A stretch of 64,000 bases of DNA from an uncultured Gammaproteobacteria bacterium (GTDB lineage Bacteria > Pseudomonadota > Gammaproteobacteria > UBA4575): positions 1,693,653 through 1,757,652 of the forward strand of contig OX638335.1 in the NCBI GenBank assembly GCA_951812785.1, written 5' to 3'. Both the position numbers and the translations under genes were made by a program. Position 1 is the stretch's first letter, and every line of letters starts with the position of its first letter. This document shows, piece after piece, positions 56,597 through 64,000 of the stretch. Below the pieces are notes generated by a model that worked only from the letters and a program-made list of their open reading frames with translations, had not been told where the DNA came from and ran no database searches.

Positions 56597-58498
56597 ATGG
56601 AAACCAACGAATATCCAACTCTTAATAAAGTCGAGCTGCCTAAGGATCTAAGAAACTTACCCATCACTCAAGTTCCGAGCATATGTGACGAGTTAAGAAA
56701 ATATTTACTTGCTTCTGTATCCAAAAGCGGTGGCCATTTTGCAGCAGGGTTGGGTGTTATCGAACTTACCGTTGCGTTGCATTATGTCTACAACACTCCG
56801 CAAGACAAATTGCTTTGGGATGTAGGCCATCAAAGTTACCCACATAAAATTCTTACCGGGCGAAAACATCAAATTGAATCCATTCGCACGCGTGGTGGCC
56901 TAGGCCCATTCCCCTGTCCAGAAGAAAGTGAATATGATTGTTTTGCGGTTGGTCATTCCAGCACATCCATTGGTGCAGCCCTGGGCATGAATTTATCTTT
57001 TCAGCTAGACAATCGCACACAACAAGCTGTACCCATTATTGGTGACGGTGGACTCACAGCAGGCATGGCCTATGAAGCACTCAATCATCTTGGTGATATG
57101 CGTGCCAACATGTTAATCATTCTTAACGATAACGAAATGTCTATTTCACCGAATGTCGGTGCAATGACTAATTACTTAACTCGCATGCTATCAGGCCGGG
57201 TTTTCTCTACTGTGCGTGAGGGGAGTAAACGCTTGCTAAAACCAATGCCTCCCATGTGGGAATTAGCACGCCGTACCGAAGAACACGTGAAGGGCATGTT
57301 TGCTCCAGGCACTTTGTTTGAAGAGATGGGCATTCGATATTTCGGCCCTGTTGATGGACATGACTCTGTTTCTCTAATTAAAACACTGCGCAACATCAAA
57401 CAGATTAAAGGGCCGAAAATACTTCACGTCATCACTAAAAAAGGCAAGGGCTACTCTCCTGCCGAACAAGATCCGGTTGGCTACCATGCAGTACCAACGT
57501 TTGATCTTAATTTTGGCGTAGAAAAAAAATCTAGCACCAGTACCAAACAAACGTATACACAAGTATTTAGTGATTGGATTTGTGACGTGGCGAAAAAAGA
57601 TTCTCGTTTAATCGCCATCACCCCTGCCATGCGAGAAGGTTCTGGTCTAGTCCGCTTCCAAAAAGCATTCCCTGATCGCTATTATGACGTGGCTATTGCA
57701 GAACAACACGCAGTCACCGTTGGCGCAGGTTTAGCGATAGCAGGCCACAAGCCTGTCGTCGCCATTTACTCAACGTTTTTACAACGCGCTTATGATCAAT
57801 TGATTCATGATGTCGCAGTACAAAACTTACCGGTTGTATTTGCAATTGACCGTGCTGGTGTTGTTGGCCCAGACGGCAAGACACATGCTGGAAGTTATGA
57901 CTTAAGCTTTTTACGTTGCATCCCCAACATGACCATTATGGCCCCTGCGAATGAATCTGAAACCCGACAAATGCTACAAACCGGGTTTGAAATTGATGGG
58001 CCAAGTGCGATTCGTTATCCGCGCGGCACTGGGCCAGGTAGTACCGTACAAAATAACTTTGAGATTTTAGAGCTTGGCCGTGCAGACGAAGTACGCGAGG
58101 GAGAAAATATCGCTATATTATCTTTTGGCTGCACTTTAACGAATGCTTTAGAAACGGCCAACCAAATTAATGCCACTGTAATTAACATGCGTTTCATTAA
58201 ACCTATCGATGAAAAAATGATTTCTCGCATAGCGACGACGCATTCATTAGTGGTCACAATTGAAGACAATGTGGTGATGGGTGGCGCAGGTAGTGCAGTT
58301 AATGAAGTTATCGCAGCCCAACAAATCGCAGTGAGATTGTTAAATTTAGGTCTCCCTGATCAATTCCAAGAACACGGATCACGCGAAGAATTGCTCGCCG
58401 ATGCCGGCCTGGACAGCAAATCGATTGCTAGCAAAATCAACGAAATATATCCGCTGAGGGATTGCGCAGCTAAAAGTGCTCACGTAGTATCTGGCTAA
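56597..58498 (+). CDS. dxs: 1-deoxy-D-xylulose-5-phosphate synthase
   Basis: Dxs is the first enzyme of the MEP pathway and joins pyruvate and glyceraldehyde-3-phosphate with thiamine diphosphate. From ATG 56597 the product has about 633 residues: LLWDVGHQSYPHKILTGR, the cofactor motif GDGGLTAGMAYEALNHLG, NDNEMSISPNVGAM, and AEQHAVTVGAGLA in the pyrimidine domain. The frame is open 24 codons upstream to 56525 but that part overlaps ispA and lacks homology. Confidence 0.96.
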   Translation: METNEYPTLNKVELPKDLRNLPITQVPSICDELRKYLLASVSKSGGHFAAGLGVIELTVALHYVYNTPQDKLLWDVGHQSYPHKILTGRKHQIESIRTRGGLGPFPCPEESEYDCFAVGHSSTSIGAALGMNLSFQLDNRTQQAVPIIGDGGLTAGMAYEALNHLGDMRANMLIILNDNEMSISPNVGAMTNYLTRMLSGRVFSTVREGSKRLLKPMPPMWELARRTEEHVKGMFAPGTLFEEMGIRYFGPVDGHDSVSLIKTLRNIKQIKGPKILHVITKKGKGYSPAEQDPVGYHAVPTFDLNFGVEKKSSTSTKQTYTQVFSDWICDVAKKDSRLIAITPAMREGSGLVRFQKAFPDRYYDVAIAEQHAVTVGAGLAIAGHKPVVAIYSTFLQRAYDQLIHDVAVQNLPVVFAIDRAGVVGPDGKTHAGSYDLSFLRCIPNMTIMAPANESETRQMLQTGFEIDGPSAIRYPRGTGPGSTVQNNFEILELGRADEVREGENIAILSFGCTLTNALETANQINATVINMRFIKPIDEKMISRIATTHSLVVTIEDNVVMGGAGSAVNEVIAAQQIAVRLLNLGLPDQFQEHGSREELLADAGLDSKSIASKINEIYPLRDCAAKSAHVVSG

Positions 58499-58549
58499 CT
58501 ACCAAATAAAACCCTATAAATACTATAGATTAATCAAGAGGTTAGAAAC

Positions 58550-59359
58550 ATGAGCGCTAGCGCTGGAGATGTTGTAACAACGATTCCTGATACACAAAAC
58601 AAAGCAGACACGCGCCAGATACCGATTGATAAAGTCGGAATTAAGGGGATCAAACACCCAGTACGTGTACTTGATCGTTCAGGTGGTGAACAAAATACTA
58701 TCGCTGAATTTAATATGTATGTGAATTTACCACATAACTTCAAAGGCACTCACATGTCTCGTTTTGTGGAAATTCTTAATGAATATGAGCGGGAAATTTC
58801 AGTCAAATCATTTAACGATATGCTAGAAAAAATGGCTGATCGCCTAGAAGCAGATTCTGGTCATATTGAAATGTCATTCCCTTACTTTATTAAAAAAACA
58901 GCACCCATTAGCGGTGTAGAAAGTTTGCTTGATTACCAAGTATGTTTTCGCGGTGAAATTAATGACAAAACAGCACGCACAGACGTTGTTGTGCTTGTCC
59001 CTGTTACTAGCTTATGTCCATGTTCTAAAAGTATCTCTGACTATGGCGCGCACAATCAACGCTCGCACATAACGATTTCTGTACGCATCAAAGACTTTGT
59101 ATGGATAGAAGAATTAATTGAAATGGTTGAAAAACAGGCATCTTGCGAACTTTATGGATTACTTAAACGTCCAGATGAAAAATTTGTCACTGAACGTGCT
59201 TATGACAACCCTAAATTTGTTGAAGATTTAGTTCGCGATATTGCGACACAGTTGAATAACGATGATCGTATTGATGCATACACAGTAGAATCAGAAAATT
59301 TTGAGTCTATCCATAACCACTCTGCATACGCTTACATTGAAAAAGACAAACGCGCTTAA
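58550..59359 (+). CDS. folE2: GTP cyclohydrolase FolE2
   Basis: A 269-residue FolE2 (GCYH-IB), which makes 7,8-dihydroneopterin triphosphate for folate and queuosine, with relaxed metal use instead of the zinc-only FolE. SLCPCSK near residue 157 holds the metal-binding Cys; [14 protein letters not shown] and [19 protein letters not shown] are conserved. A terminator overlaps the stop. Confidence 0.94.
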   Translation: MSASAGDVVTTIPDTQNKADTRQIPIDKVGIKGIKHPVRVLDRSGGEQNTIAEFNMYVNLPHNFKGTHMSRFVEILNEYEREISVKSFNDMLEKMADRLEADSGHIEMSFPYFIKKTAPISGVESLLDYQVCFRGEINDKTARTDVVVLVPVTSLCPCSKSISDYGAHNQRSHITISVRIKDFVWIEELIEMVEKQASCELYGLLKRPDEKFVTERAYDNPKFVEDLVRDIATQLNNDDRIDAYTVESENFESIHNHSAYAYIEKDKRA

Positions 59360-59372
59360 TGCGCGTTTTTTT
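59348..59372. terminator. bidirectional terminator between folE2 and bamC
   Basis: AAACGCGC / GCGCGTTT with a five-base loop and a T run on the plus strand, and A-rich bases upstream that give T's on the minus strand. It includes the folE2 stop codon in the loop. Confidence 0.85.
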
Positions 59373-59374
59373 GT

Positions 59375-60424
59375 TCAGCCAGTAGTACGAAATACTTGAT
59401 ATGCGTTAAGAATTTGATTCAAGATTAAACGAGCATCCTGCTCGGATACCACACGTCCTTCAGTATTATCAGCAAAATGTACAGTAATTAATGTCTGTGC
59501 ATTTTGTGGCAACAAATGCACCTGATAACGTGAGCTTTGTAGCACCATGCCATCAGGCAGATCCAAGTTACTTGCGTCAACAAAGTAAACACCTTTAGTT
59601 CTACTTTGCTCAAAAATCTCTAATCCAGTTCTATCTAATGCAATACCTGTCCGACGCCATACTCGGCTATATTGGTCGCCAACAAATAGCACGGGTATAC
59701 CATCAATATCTTTCAAATCAATATGCAAACGAGAACCCTGCGTATTGGCCACCTCAAATATAGCATCTTGGCGAGACTTGCCCATGTGTTCCATTAAGTT
59801 AACCATGACTTCAGCTTCTGTTTCTGGATCGCTTTTAGCGGTAGTCCAAACACCACCTTGTTCAGTAATCGCTTTTAACTCTGCTTTACGCTGACTGACA
59901 AAAATATTTGTCACTGCATTAGGCTCACGCTCCACACGAATACGAAACTTGCTTCGTGAGGCTGCAACTTCGCGACCATTAGTTAAACCACTATTACTAT
60001 CATCGATTTGCTCAACCCAGTCTGTTTCCATAATCCCAGTTGAAGGCGTGTCTTTATTAAGCGCGATTCCTTGATTTGCCCAGAATGAGCGCAATAAAGG
60101 CCAGACATTAACAGGATCTACTTCTGCCTCTAACCAACGCAAATCACCTTCACGTCGTAATGAAACATCAACAAATTCTGGGGCGACACTGGCATCTAGT
60201 GCTTTGCCATATGTTTCTAAAGCACTCACTCTGTCATTCGCTGTTTGAGGGATTTTTAAACTTTCATCCCATTCAGGCGTGACTAATTCTGGTGGCGCTT
60301 CTAACCCACCGATACTGCCGGCTTCACCATATTTAGTTCCTGCAAACTTGTTTACAATCGCACATGAGTGCAATACGGATAACACTAAAATTAGTACAAT
60401 TAACTTAACTATTTTTATATTCAT
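59375..60424 (-). CDS. bamC: outer-membrane assembly lipoprotein BamC
   Basis: A 349-residue lipoprotein (signal LIVLILVLSVLHSC, lipobox with Cys 21) that belongs to the BAM complex for beta-barrel insertion. The N-terminal unstructured part (GLEAPPELVTPEWDESLKIP) binds BamD in homologs; two helix-grip domains follow (LRWLEAEVDPVNVWPLLRSFWANQGI, IALDRTGLEIFEQSRTKGVYFV). It is 15 bases downstream of dapA, as in many gammaproteobacteria. Confidence 0.92.
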   Translation of the reverse strand: MNIKIVKLIVLILVLSVLHSCAIVNKFAGTKYGEAGSIGGLEAPPELVTPEWDESLKIPQTANDRVSALETYGKALDASVAPEFVDVSLRREGDLRWLEAEVDPVNVWPLLRSFWANQGIALNKDTPSTGIMETDWVEQIDDSNSGLTNGREVAASRSKFRIRVEREPNAVTNIFVSQRKAELKAITEQGGVWTTAKSDPETEAEVMVNLMEHMGKSRQDAIFEVANTQGSRLHIDLKDIDGIPVLFVGDQYSRVWRRTGIALDRTGLEIFEQSRTKGVYFVDASNLDLPDGMVLQSSRYQVHLLPQNAQTLITVHFADNTEGRVVSEQDARLILNQILNAYQVFRTTG

Positions 60425-60439
60425 GCTTTATATTTAATT

Positions 60440-61315
60440 TTAAAGACAGCCAGCTTTTTCCAACGCACTGCGCATCACATCGTGGTATTGCTTATCTAAG
60501 GGAGTCAGCGGCAAACGCAGTCCTGACGGAATTAATCCCATTTCATGTAAGGACCATTTTGTTGGGATAGGGTTCGATTCAATAAATAAATCACGGTGTA
60601 GACCTTCAATTTTAGCATTTAATTCCTGTGCTTTTTCACGATCACCGGCTAAGGCTGCTTGACACATTTCATGCATTAATCGTGGCGCAACATTGGCAGT
60701 CACAGAAATCACCCCTTGACCACCCGCGAGGATAGACTCCATTGCCTGGCAGTCTTCACCACTAACAATCATAAAATCAGGACCACACAGCTCCCTAATT
60801 TTAATACCTCGATCTAATTCACCCGAGGCCTCTTTAATACCAATAATATTTTTAATGTTAGCTAATCGCGCCACCGTTTCTGGCAACATATCGCATGCTG
60901 TACGACCTGGCACATTATATAAAATTTGTGGGATATCGACGTCTTCAGCCACTTTCTTGTAGTGCTGATACAAACCCTCTTGAGTAGGTTTATTATAGTA
61001 CGGCGTTACTAACAAACAGGCATCGACACCAGCCTCTGCAGCACAACGTGTTAGTGAAATGGCTTCCCAAGTAGAATTTGCTCCCGTTCCACCAATAACA
61101 GGCACACGTCCTTTTACGCGATCAACCACTCGTTTGATCACTGCACAATGTTCATCGTGATCCAACGTAGCTGATTCGCCGGTAGTGCCAGCAGGAATAA
61201 TCACGTCAGTTTCATTATCTAGATGAAAATCGACCAATTTATCTAACGACTGAAAATCAACTGAACCGTCTTCTTGCATTGGTGTGGCAATCGCAACCAT
61301 GCTGCCTTTAAACAT
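60440..61315 (-). CDS. dapA: 4-hydroxy-tetrahydrodipicolinate synthase
   Basis: DapA joins pyruvate and aspartate semialdehyde in lysine and diaminopimelate synthesis. A 291-residue TIM barrel with GTTGES (43-48), Tyr 133 in LYNVPGRT and the Schiff-base Lys 161 in GIKEASG. Intact; bamC follows. Confidence 0.97.
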   Translation of the reverse strand: MFKGSMVAIATPMQEDGSVDFQSLDKLVDFHLDNETDVIIPAGTTGESATLDHDEHCAVIKRVVDRVKGRVPVIGGTGANSTWEAISLTRCAAEAGVDACLLVTPYYNKPTQEGLYQHYKKVAEDVDIPQILYNVPGRTACDMLPETVARLANIKNIIGIKEASGELDRGIKIRELCGPDFMIVSGEDCQAMESILAGGQGVISVTANVAPRLMHEMCQAALAGDREKAQELNAKIEGLHRDLFIESNPIPTKWSLHEMGLIPSGLRLPLTPLDKQYHDVMRSALEKAGCL

Positions 61316-61454
61316 TCATCTCTCCGTGCACTTTAAGATAGCTGGGAATAGTAATCGGCCATTTACGCCTTTACAAGCGTATCTTGCCCCCAGCACGACT
61401 CTGAAGCAGATGACTTAAGCATTTATATGCTAATAATATTTCTACACCAGATAA

Positions 61455-62531
61455 CTATTCCTGCTTAGATATCTGCTCAAACGCATCCACTTTAGGCCAG
61501 GCGTTGATAACTGCATTGATCAAGGTCGCTAGTGGGATAGCAAAAAATACTCCCCAAATACCCCAAATCCCTCCGAAGAACAATACTGCTGCGATAATAG
61601 CAACAGGATGCAAATTCACGACTTCAGAAAATAACAACGGGACCAAAATATTCCCATCCAAGAACTGAATAATGCTGTATGCAATCAATACATAGGCAAA
61701 CTCACTAGAGATACCCCACTGTGCATAGGCAATAAACATCACTGGCAATGTGATTACCGCGGCTCCAGCATAGGGGATAATCACAGAAAGCCCGACTAGA
61801 ACTGCTAGCAACATGGCGTAATTTAAATCTAAAAATGTAAAGGTCACATAGGTCACTGACATGACCATAAATATTTCAATGAATTTACCACGTACATAAC
61901 TGGCAATTTTCTGGTTAACTTCAAACCATACTTCATTGGTTAACTCACGATCTCCCGGCAGAAAATCTTCTAACCATTGCAGAATCATCGTCTTGTCTTT
62001 GAGCAAGAAAAACACCAGCAGAGGCATCAGAATCAAATACACAAGTATCGTGATCAGACCCACTACCGAAGCAAGCGGTTTAGAAATAAGTGCCTGCCCA
62101 AAATTTACAAGTTCTCCACGAATAAATACGATCATATCGTGCACTTGTTCTTCATTAATTAAGCTGGGGAATCTTTCTGGCAGCTGCATAAGTAACTGCT
62201 GCCCTTGGCTCACCATTATTGGCAGGTCTTTGAAAAACTCTGTGAGTTGTTTGGACAATACTGGGATAAATACAAATAGTAACAGTAGCAATACAGCCAT
62301 AAATATTGAAAAAACAATAAATAGCGCAATAATTCTTGGGCTTTTACTTTTCTGTAATAGTGTGACCGCGCCTTCTAATAAATATGCGACAACAATACTG
62401 GCCAGCAAAGGAGCTAAAATTGTCCCGGCAAATACAATGACTGCCAGCCCGCTCAACAAAAAAAGCAGTAAAATAACAACCTGTGGATCTGAAAAATGGC
62501 GGGTATACCAAGCTCGCAAATAATCAAACAT
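61455..62531 (-). CDS. AI-2E family transporter (PerM-like)
   Basis: A 358-residue protein with seven or eight transmembrane helices (VVILLLFLLSGLAVIVFAGTIL, IIALFIVFSIFMAVLLLLLFVFIPVL, LNYAMLLAVLVGLSVIIPYAGAAVITLP, VNLHPVAIIAAVLFFGGIWGIWGVFFAIPLATLI). This is the AI-2E/UPF0118 family; substrates vary and are mostly unknown. PerM near dapA is a frequent arrangement. Confidence 0.9.
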   Translation of the reverse strand: MFDYLRAWYTRHFSDPQVVILLLFLLSGLAVIVFAGTILAPLLASIVVAYLLEGAVTLLQKSKSPRIIALFIVFSIFMAVLLLLLFVFIPVLSKQLTEFFKDLPIMVSQGQQLLMQLPERFPSLINEEQVHDMIVFIRGELVNFGQALISKPLASVVGLITILVYLILMPLLVFFLLKDKTMILQWLEDFLPGDRELTNEVWFEVNQKIASYVRGKFIEIFMVMSVTYVTFTFLDLNYAMLLAVLVGLSVIIPYAGAAVITLPVMFIAYAQWGISSEFAYVLIAYSIIQFLDGNILVPLLFSEVVNLHPVAIIAAVLFFGGIWGIWGVFFAIPLATLINAVINAWPKVDAFEQISKQE

Positions 62532-62599
62532 AGAGAACTAACAACCTAACTTGAAACAATATAATATTATGGAGAAGCGCCGAAACACGCAATACGGGA

Positions 62600-63529
62600 T
62601 TAGTCTTCTGATTTTGTAGCAGCCAAATTATTAGATGCATCACTACAGTATGTGCGCGCATAATCGAGCAGTTTTTCCATCGCACGTAATCTGAATTTTT
62701 GTCGCTGGCGTACAAATGAAAATGATCTTTCCATTGGAGGATCCAGCCTAACCGCAACCAAAGTGCCTAATTTCAATTCTTTTTCAAGCGTGGCTAGTGA
62801 AGCAATTGATATCCCCATTCCCGCCTCGACCGCACCTTTGATTGATTCGGGACTTCCCAACTCAAGTGATACATTCAAATTGTTGCGATCCAACCCTAAT
62901 TTGACCATATGATCCATAATCACTTCACGCGTTCCAGAACCTTCTTCTCGGCATATAAATGGAAAGTTCATCACTTCTTCAAGTGGGATAGATTTTCGAT
63001 CAGCAATTTCATGTCCCGGTGGCACTACTACAACCAGTTGATCGACACGACATACTTCAACCAGTAAATTCTTATTGGACACAGGTCCTTCCACAACACC
63101 AAGATCAATCATGCTATTTTCAACTATAGACACAATCCCTTCAGTATTAGACACCTTTAACCTTAAATTAATTTCTGGGTATTCGACGGTAAACCCACGC
63201 AATAGCGCGGGCAACATATATTCAGCAATAGTAGTACTAGCGCCCATGGTTAACGCACCGCTCACATCACCCGTCAGTTCTTTAAGCGTGTTTTCCATTT
63301 CTGCGTACAGAGAAAATATCTCCTCAGCATACTCGTAGGCTTTGCGACCAGCTTCCGTTAACGTAACACGATTATGAGTTCGATCAAATAAACGGGTATG
63401 AAAATGATCCTCAAGTTGACGCACTTGAAACGTTACCGCTGGTTGAGTCATATGCAGAGTTTCAGCTGCTTTAGTAAAGCTCAGTAATCGTGCAACCGTA
63501 TAAAAAACTTGGAGCCGGCGGTCAGCCAT
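62600..63529 (-). CDS. LysR family transcriptional regulator
   Basis: From ATG 63529 (AAGGA about eight bases upstream) the product has about 309 residues. The N-terminal winged helix is RRLQVFYTVARLLSFTKAAETLHMTQPAVTFQVRQLEDHFHTRLFDR. The effector domain has TTIAEYMLPALLRGFTVEYPEINLRL and EEGSGTREVIMDH, and resembles the CbbR/CysB group. The frame is open upstream to 63586, but that extension lacks homology. Effector unknown; no target gene is adjacent except possibly the AI-2E-family transporter. Confidence 0.88.
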   Translation of the reverse strand: MADRRLQVFYTVARLLSFTKAAETLHMTQPAVTFQVRQLEDHFHTRLFDRTHNRVTLTEAGRKAYEYAEEIFSLYAEMENTLKELTGDVSGALTMGASTTIAEYMLPALLRGFTVEYPEINLRLKVSNTEGIVSIVENSMIDLGVVEGPVSNKNLLVEVCRVDQLVVVVPPGHEIADRKSIPLEEVMNFPFICREEGSGTREVIMDHMVKLGLDRNNLNVSLELGSPESIKGAVEAGMGISIASLATLEKELKLGTLVAVRLDPPMERSFSFVRQRQKFRLRAMEKLLDYARTYCSDASNNLAATKSED

Positions 63530-63763
63530 AAACAATATTCCTTCGTGGATTCCCTGTGTTTTTGTGAGTATATCACTGCTATACACTACTATGATGCTTG
63601 AAATTTATCCAGATCCTTACCATTTCAACGACACAGCGGTTTTCTCTTGTCGCTGATATCGACAATTCCGTCATATCCAATCTACTTTATCGATGCCTGG
63701 CTCATTGGGATTAGCAAAGCTTCTGCTACAATTTATCTATATTACGATATGGGAGCTTTAATC

Positions 63764-64000
63764 ATGTGGAAATCAAGAGCAATTGTTGAGATTGCCTTGG
63801 CATCAATTTTCATTGCGACAAATGCCAATGCACAGGCCTATAAATGGATAAGCCCAACGGGCAACACCATCTATAGTCAAACACCACCTCCGATTGGAAC
63901 CTCGTTTGAATTGGTAGACGATTCAAGTATCGCTTCTAGCAACTATGATGTATCCAGCACTAAAGATTTGAAAAAAAACTTGATCTCATCCCGTGAAGCG
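63764..64000 (+). CDS. DUF4124 domain protein, cut by the window end
   Basis: ATG 63764 behind GGGAG (63751-63755). The first 79 codons encode a signal peptide (IVEIALASIFIATNANA) and a DUF4124-like start (AYKWISPTGNTIYSQTPPP). The domain occurs in secreted proteins, including the transglycosylase at 2902-3537. The end is beyond the window. Confidence 0.75.
   Translation, partial: MWKSRAIVEIALASIFIATNANAQAYKWISPTGNTIYSQTPPPIGTSFELVDDSSIASSNYDVSSTKDLKKNLISSREA

Overview
This is a chromosomal window from an AT-rich gammaproteobacterium. That placement rests on gene orders typical of the class: birA-coaX-SPOR-tRNA-Thr, hemA-prfA-prmC, rpsP-rimM-trmD-rplS beside ffh, ypjD next to a CNNM/CBS protein, xseB-ispA-dxs, and a bamC next to dapA. 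Sulfur chemistry is hinted at by a DsrE/TusA/SQR-like/DUF1641 operon and a DsrC/TusE-family protein. No species can be named from the sequence alone.

Layout. 0-8 kb: tRNA-Thr, a SPOR protein (interrupted), coaX, birA, a lytic transglycosylase, an AsmA-like protein, glnS. 8-11 kb: the sulfur-transfer operon and a zinc-finger protein. 11-14 kb: YceI/cytochrome b561 genes (partly broken), a DUF4332-like protein, hisI. 13.8-24.3 kb: an eroded accessory stretch holding a MetX-like pseudogene, a broken glycine-rich membrane protein, a truncated dodecin, a phage-like gene fragment, a broken YpfJ-type metallopeptidase, an intact DUF1134 protein, and a two-gene defence-like locus (PLD-helicase plus Eco57I-type methyltransferase) in many frames. 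24.3-28 kb: hemA-prfA-prmC and a DsrC/TusE-like gene. 28-32 kb: nsrR with two haemoglobin genes and a candidate operator, a lipoprotein, a broken XRE regulator and a broken SulP transporter. 32-35 kb: pntAB. 35-37 kb: a haemerythrin pseudogene, an EF-hand protein with EGKCG motifs resembling HvfA/bufferin-type RiPP precursors, and a frameshifted hslR. 37-45 kb: ycgN, htpG, ogt, the rplS-trmD-rimM-rpsP genes, ffh and a broken metallo-beta-lactamase-fold gene. 45.04-48.29 kb: a complete 3.25 kb insertion element with 20-bp perfect terminal inverted repeats and an 8-bp target duplication; it carries a HigB/HigA-ImmA toxin-antitoxin pair and two further cargo genes, and its transposase is broken. 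48.4-64 kb: ypjD, corC-like, radA, fdhD, a DUF3501/Fe-S/rubrerythrin set, xseB-ispA-dxs, folE2, bamC, dapA, an AI-2E family transporter, a LysR regulator and the start of a DUF4124 gene.

About sixteen genes are visibly broken by nonsense codons, frameshifts, a tandem duplication or truncation, while all recognisable housekeeping genes are intact. This contrast argues for real, recent gene decay rather than random base-calling error, and suggests a lineage losing accessory functions (perhaps a host-associated or newly restricted one; that part is inference). The most unusual items are the EF-hand/EGKCG protein, the cargo-carrying insertion element, and a DsrC-family protein that keeps only the upstream cysteine of the C-terminal pair.
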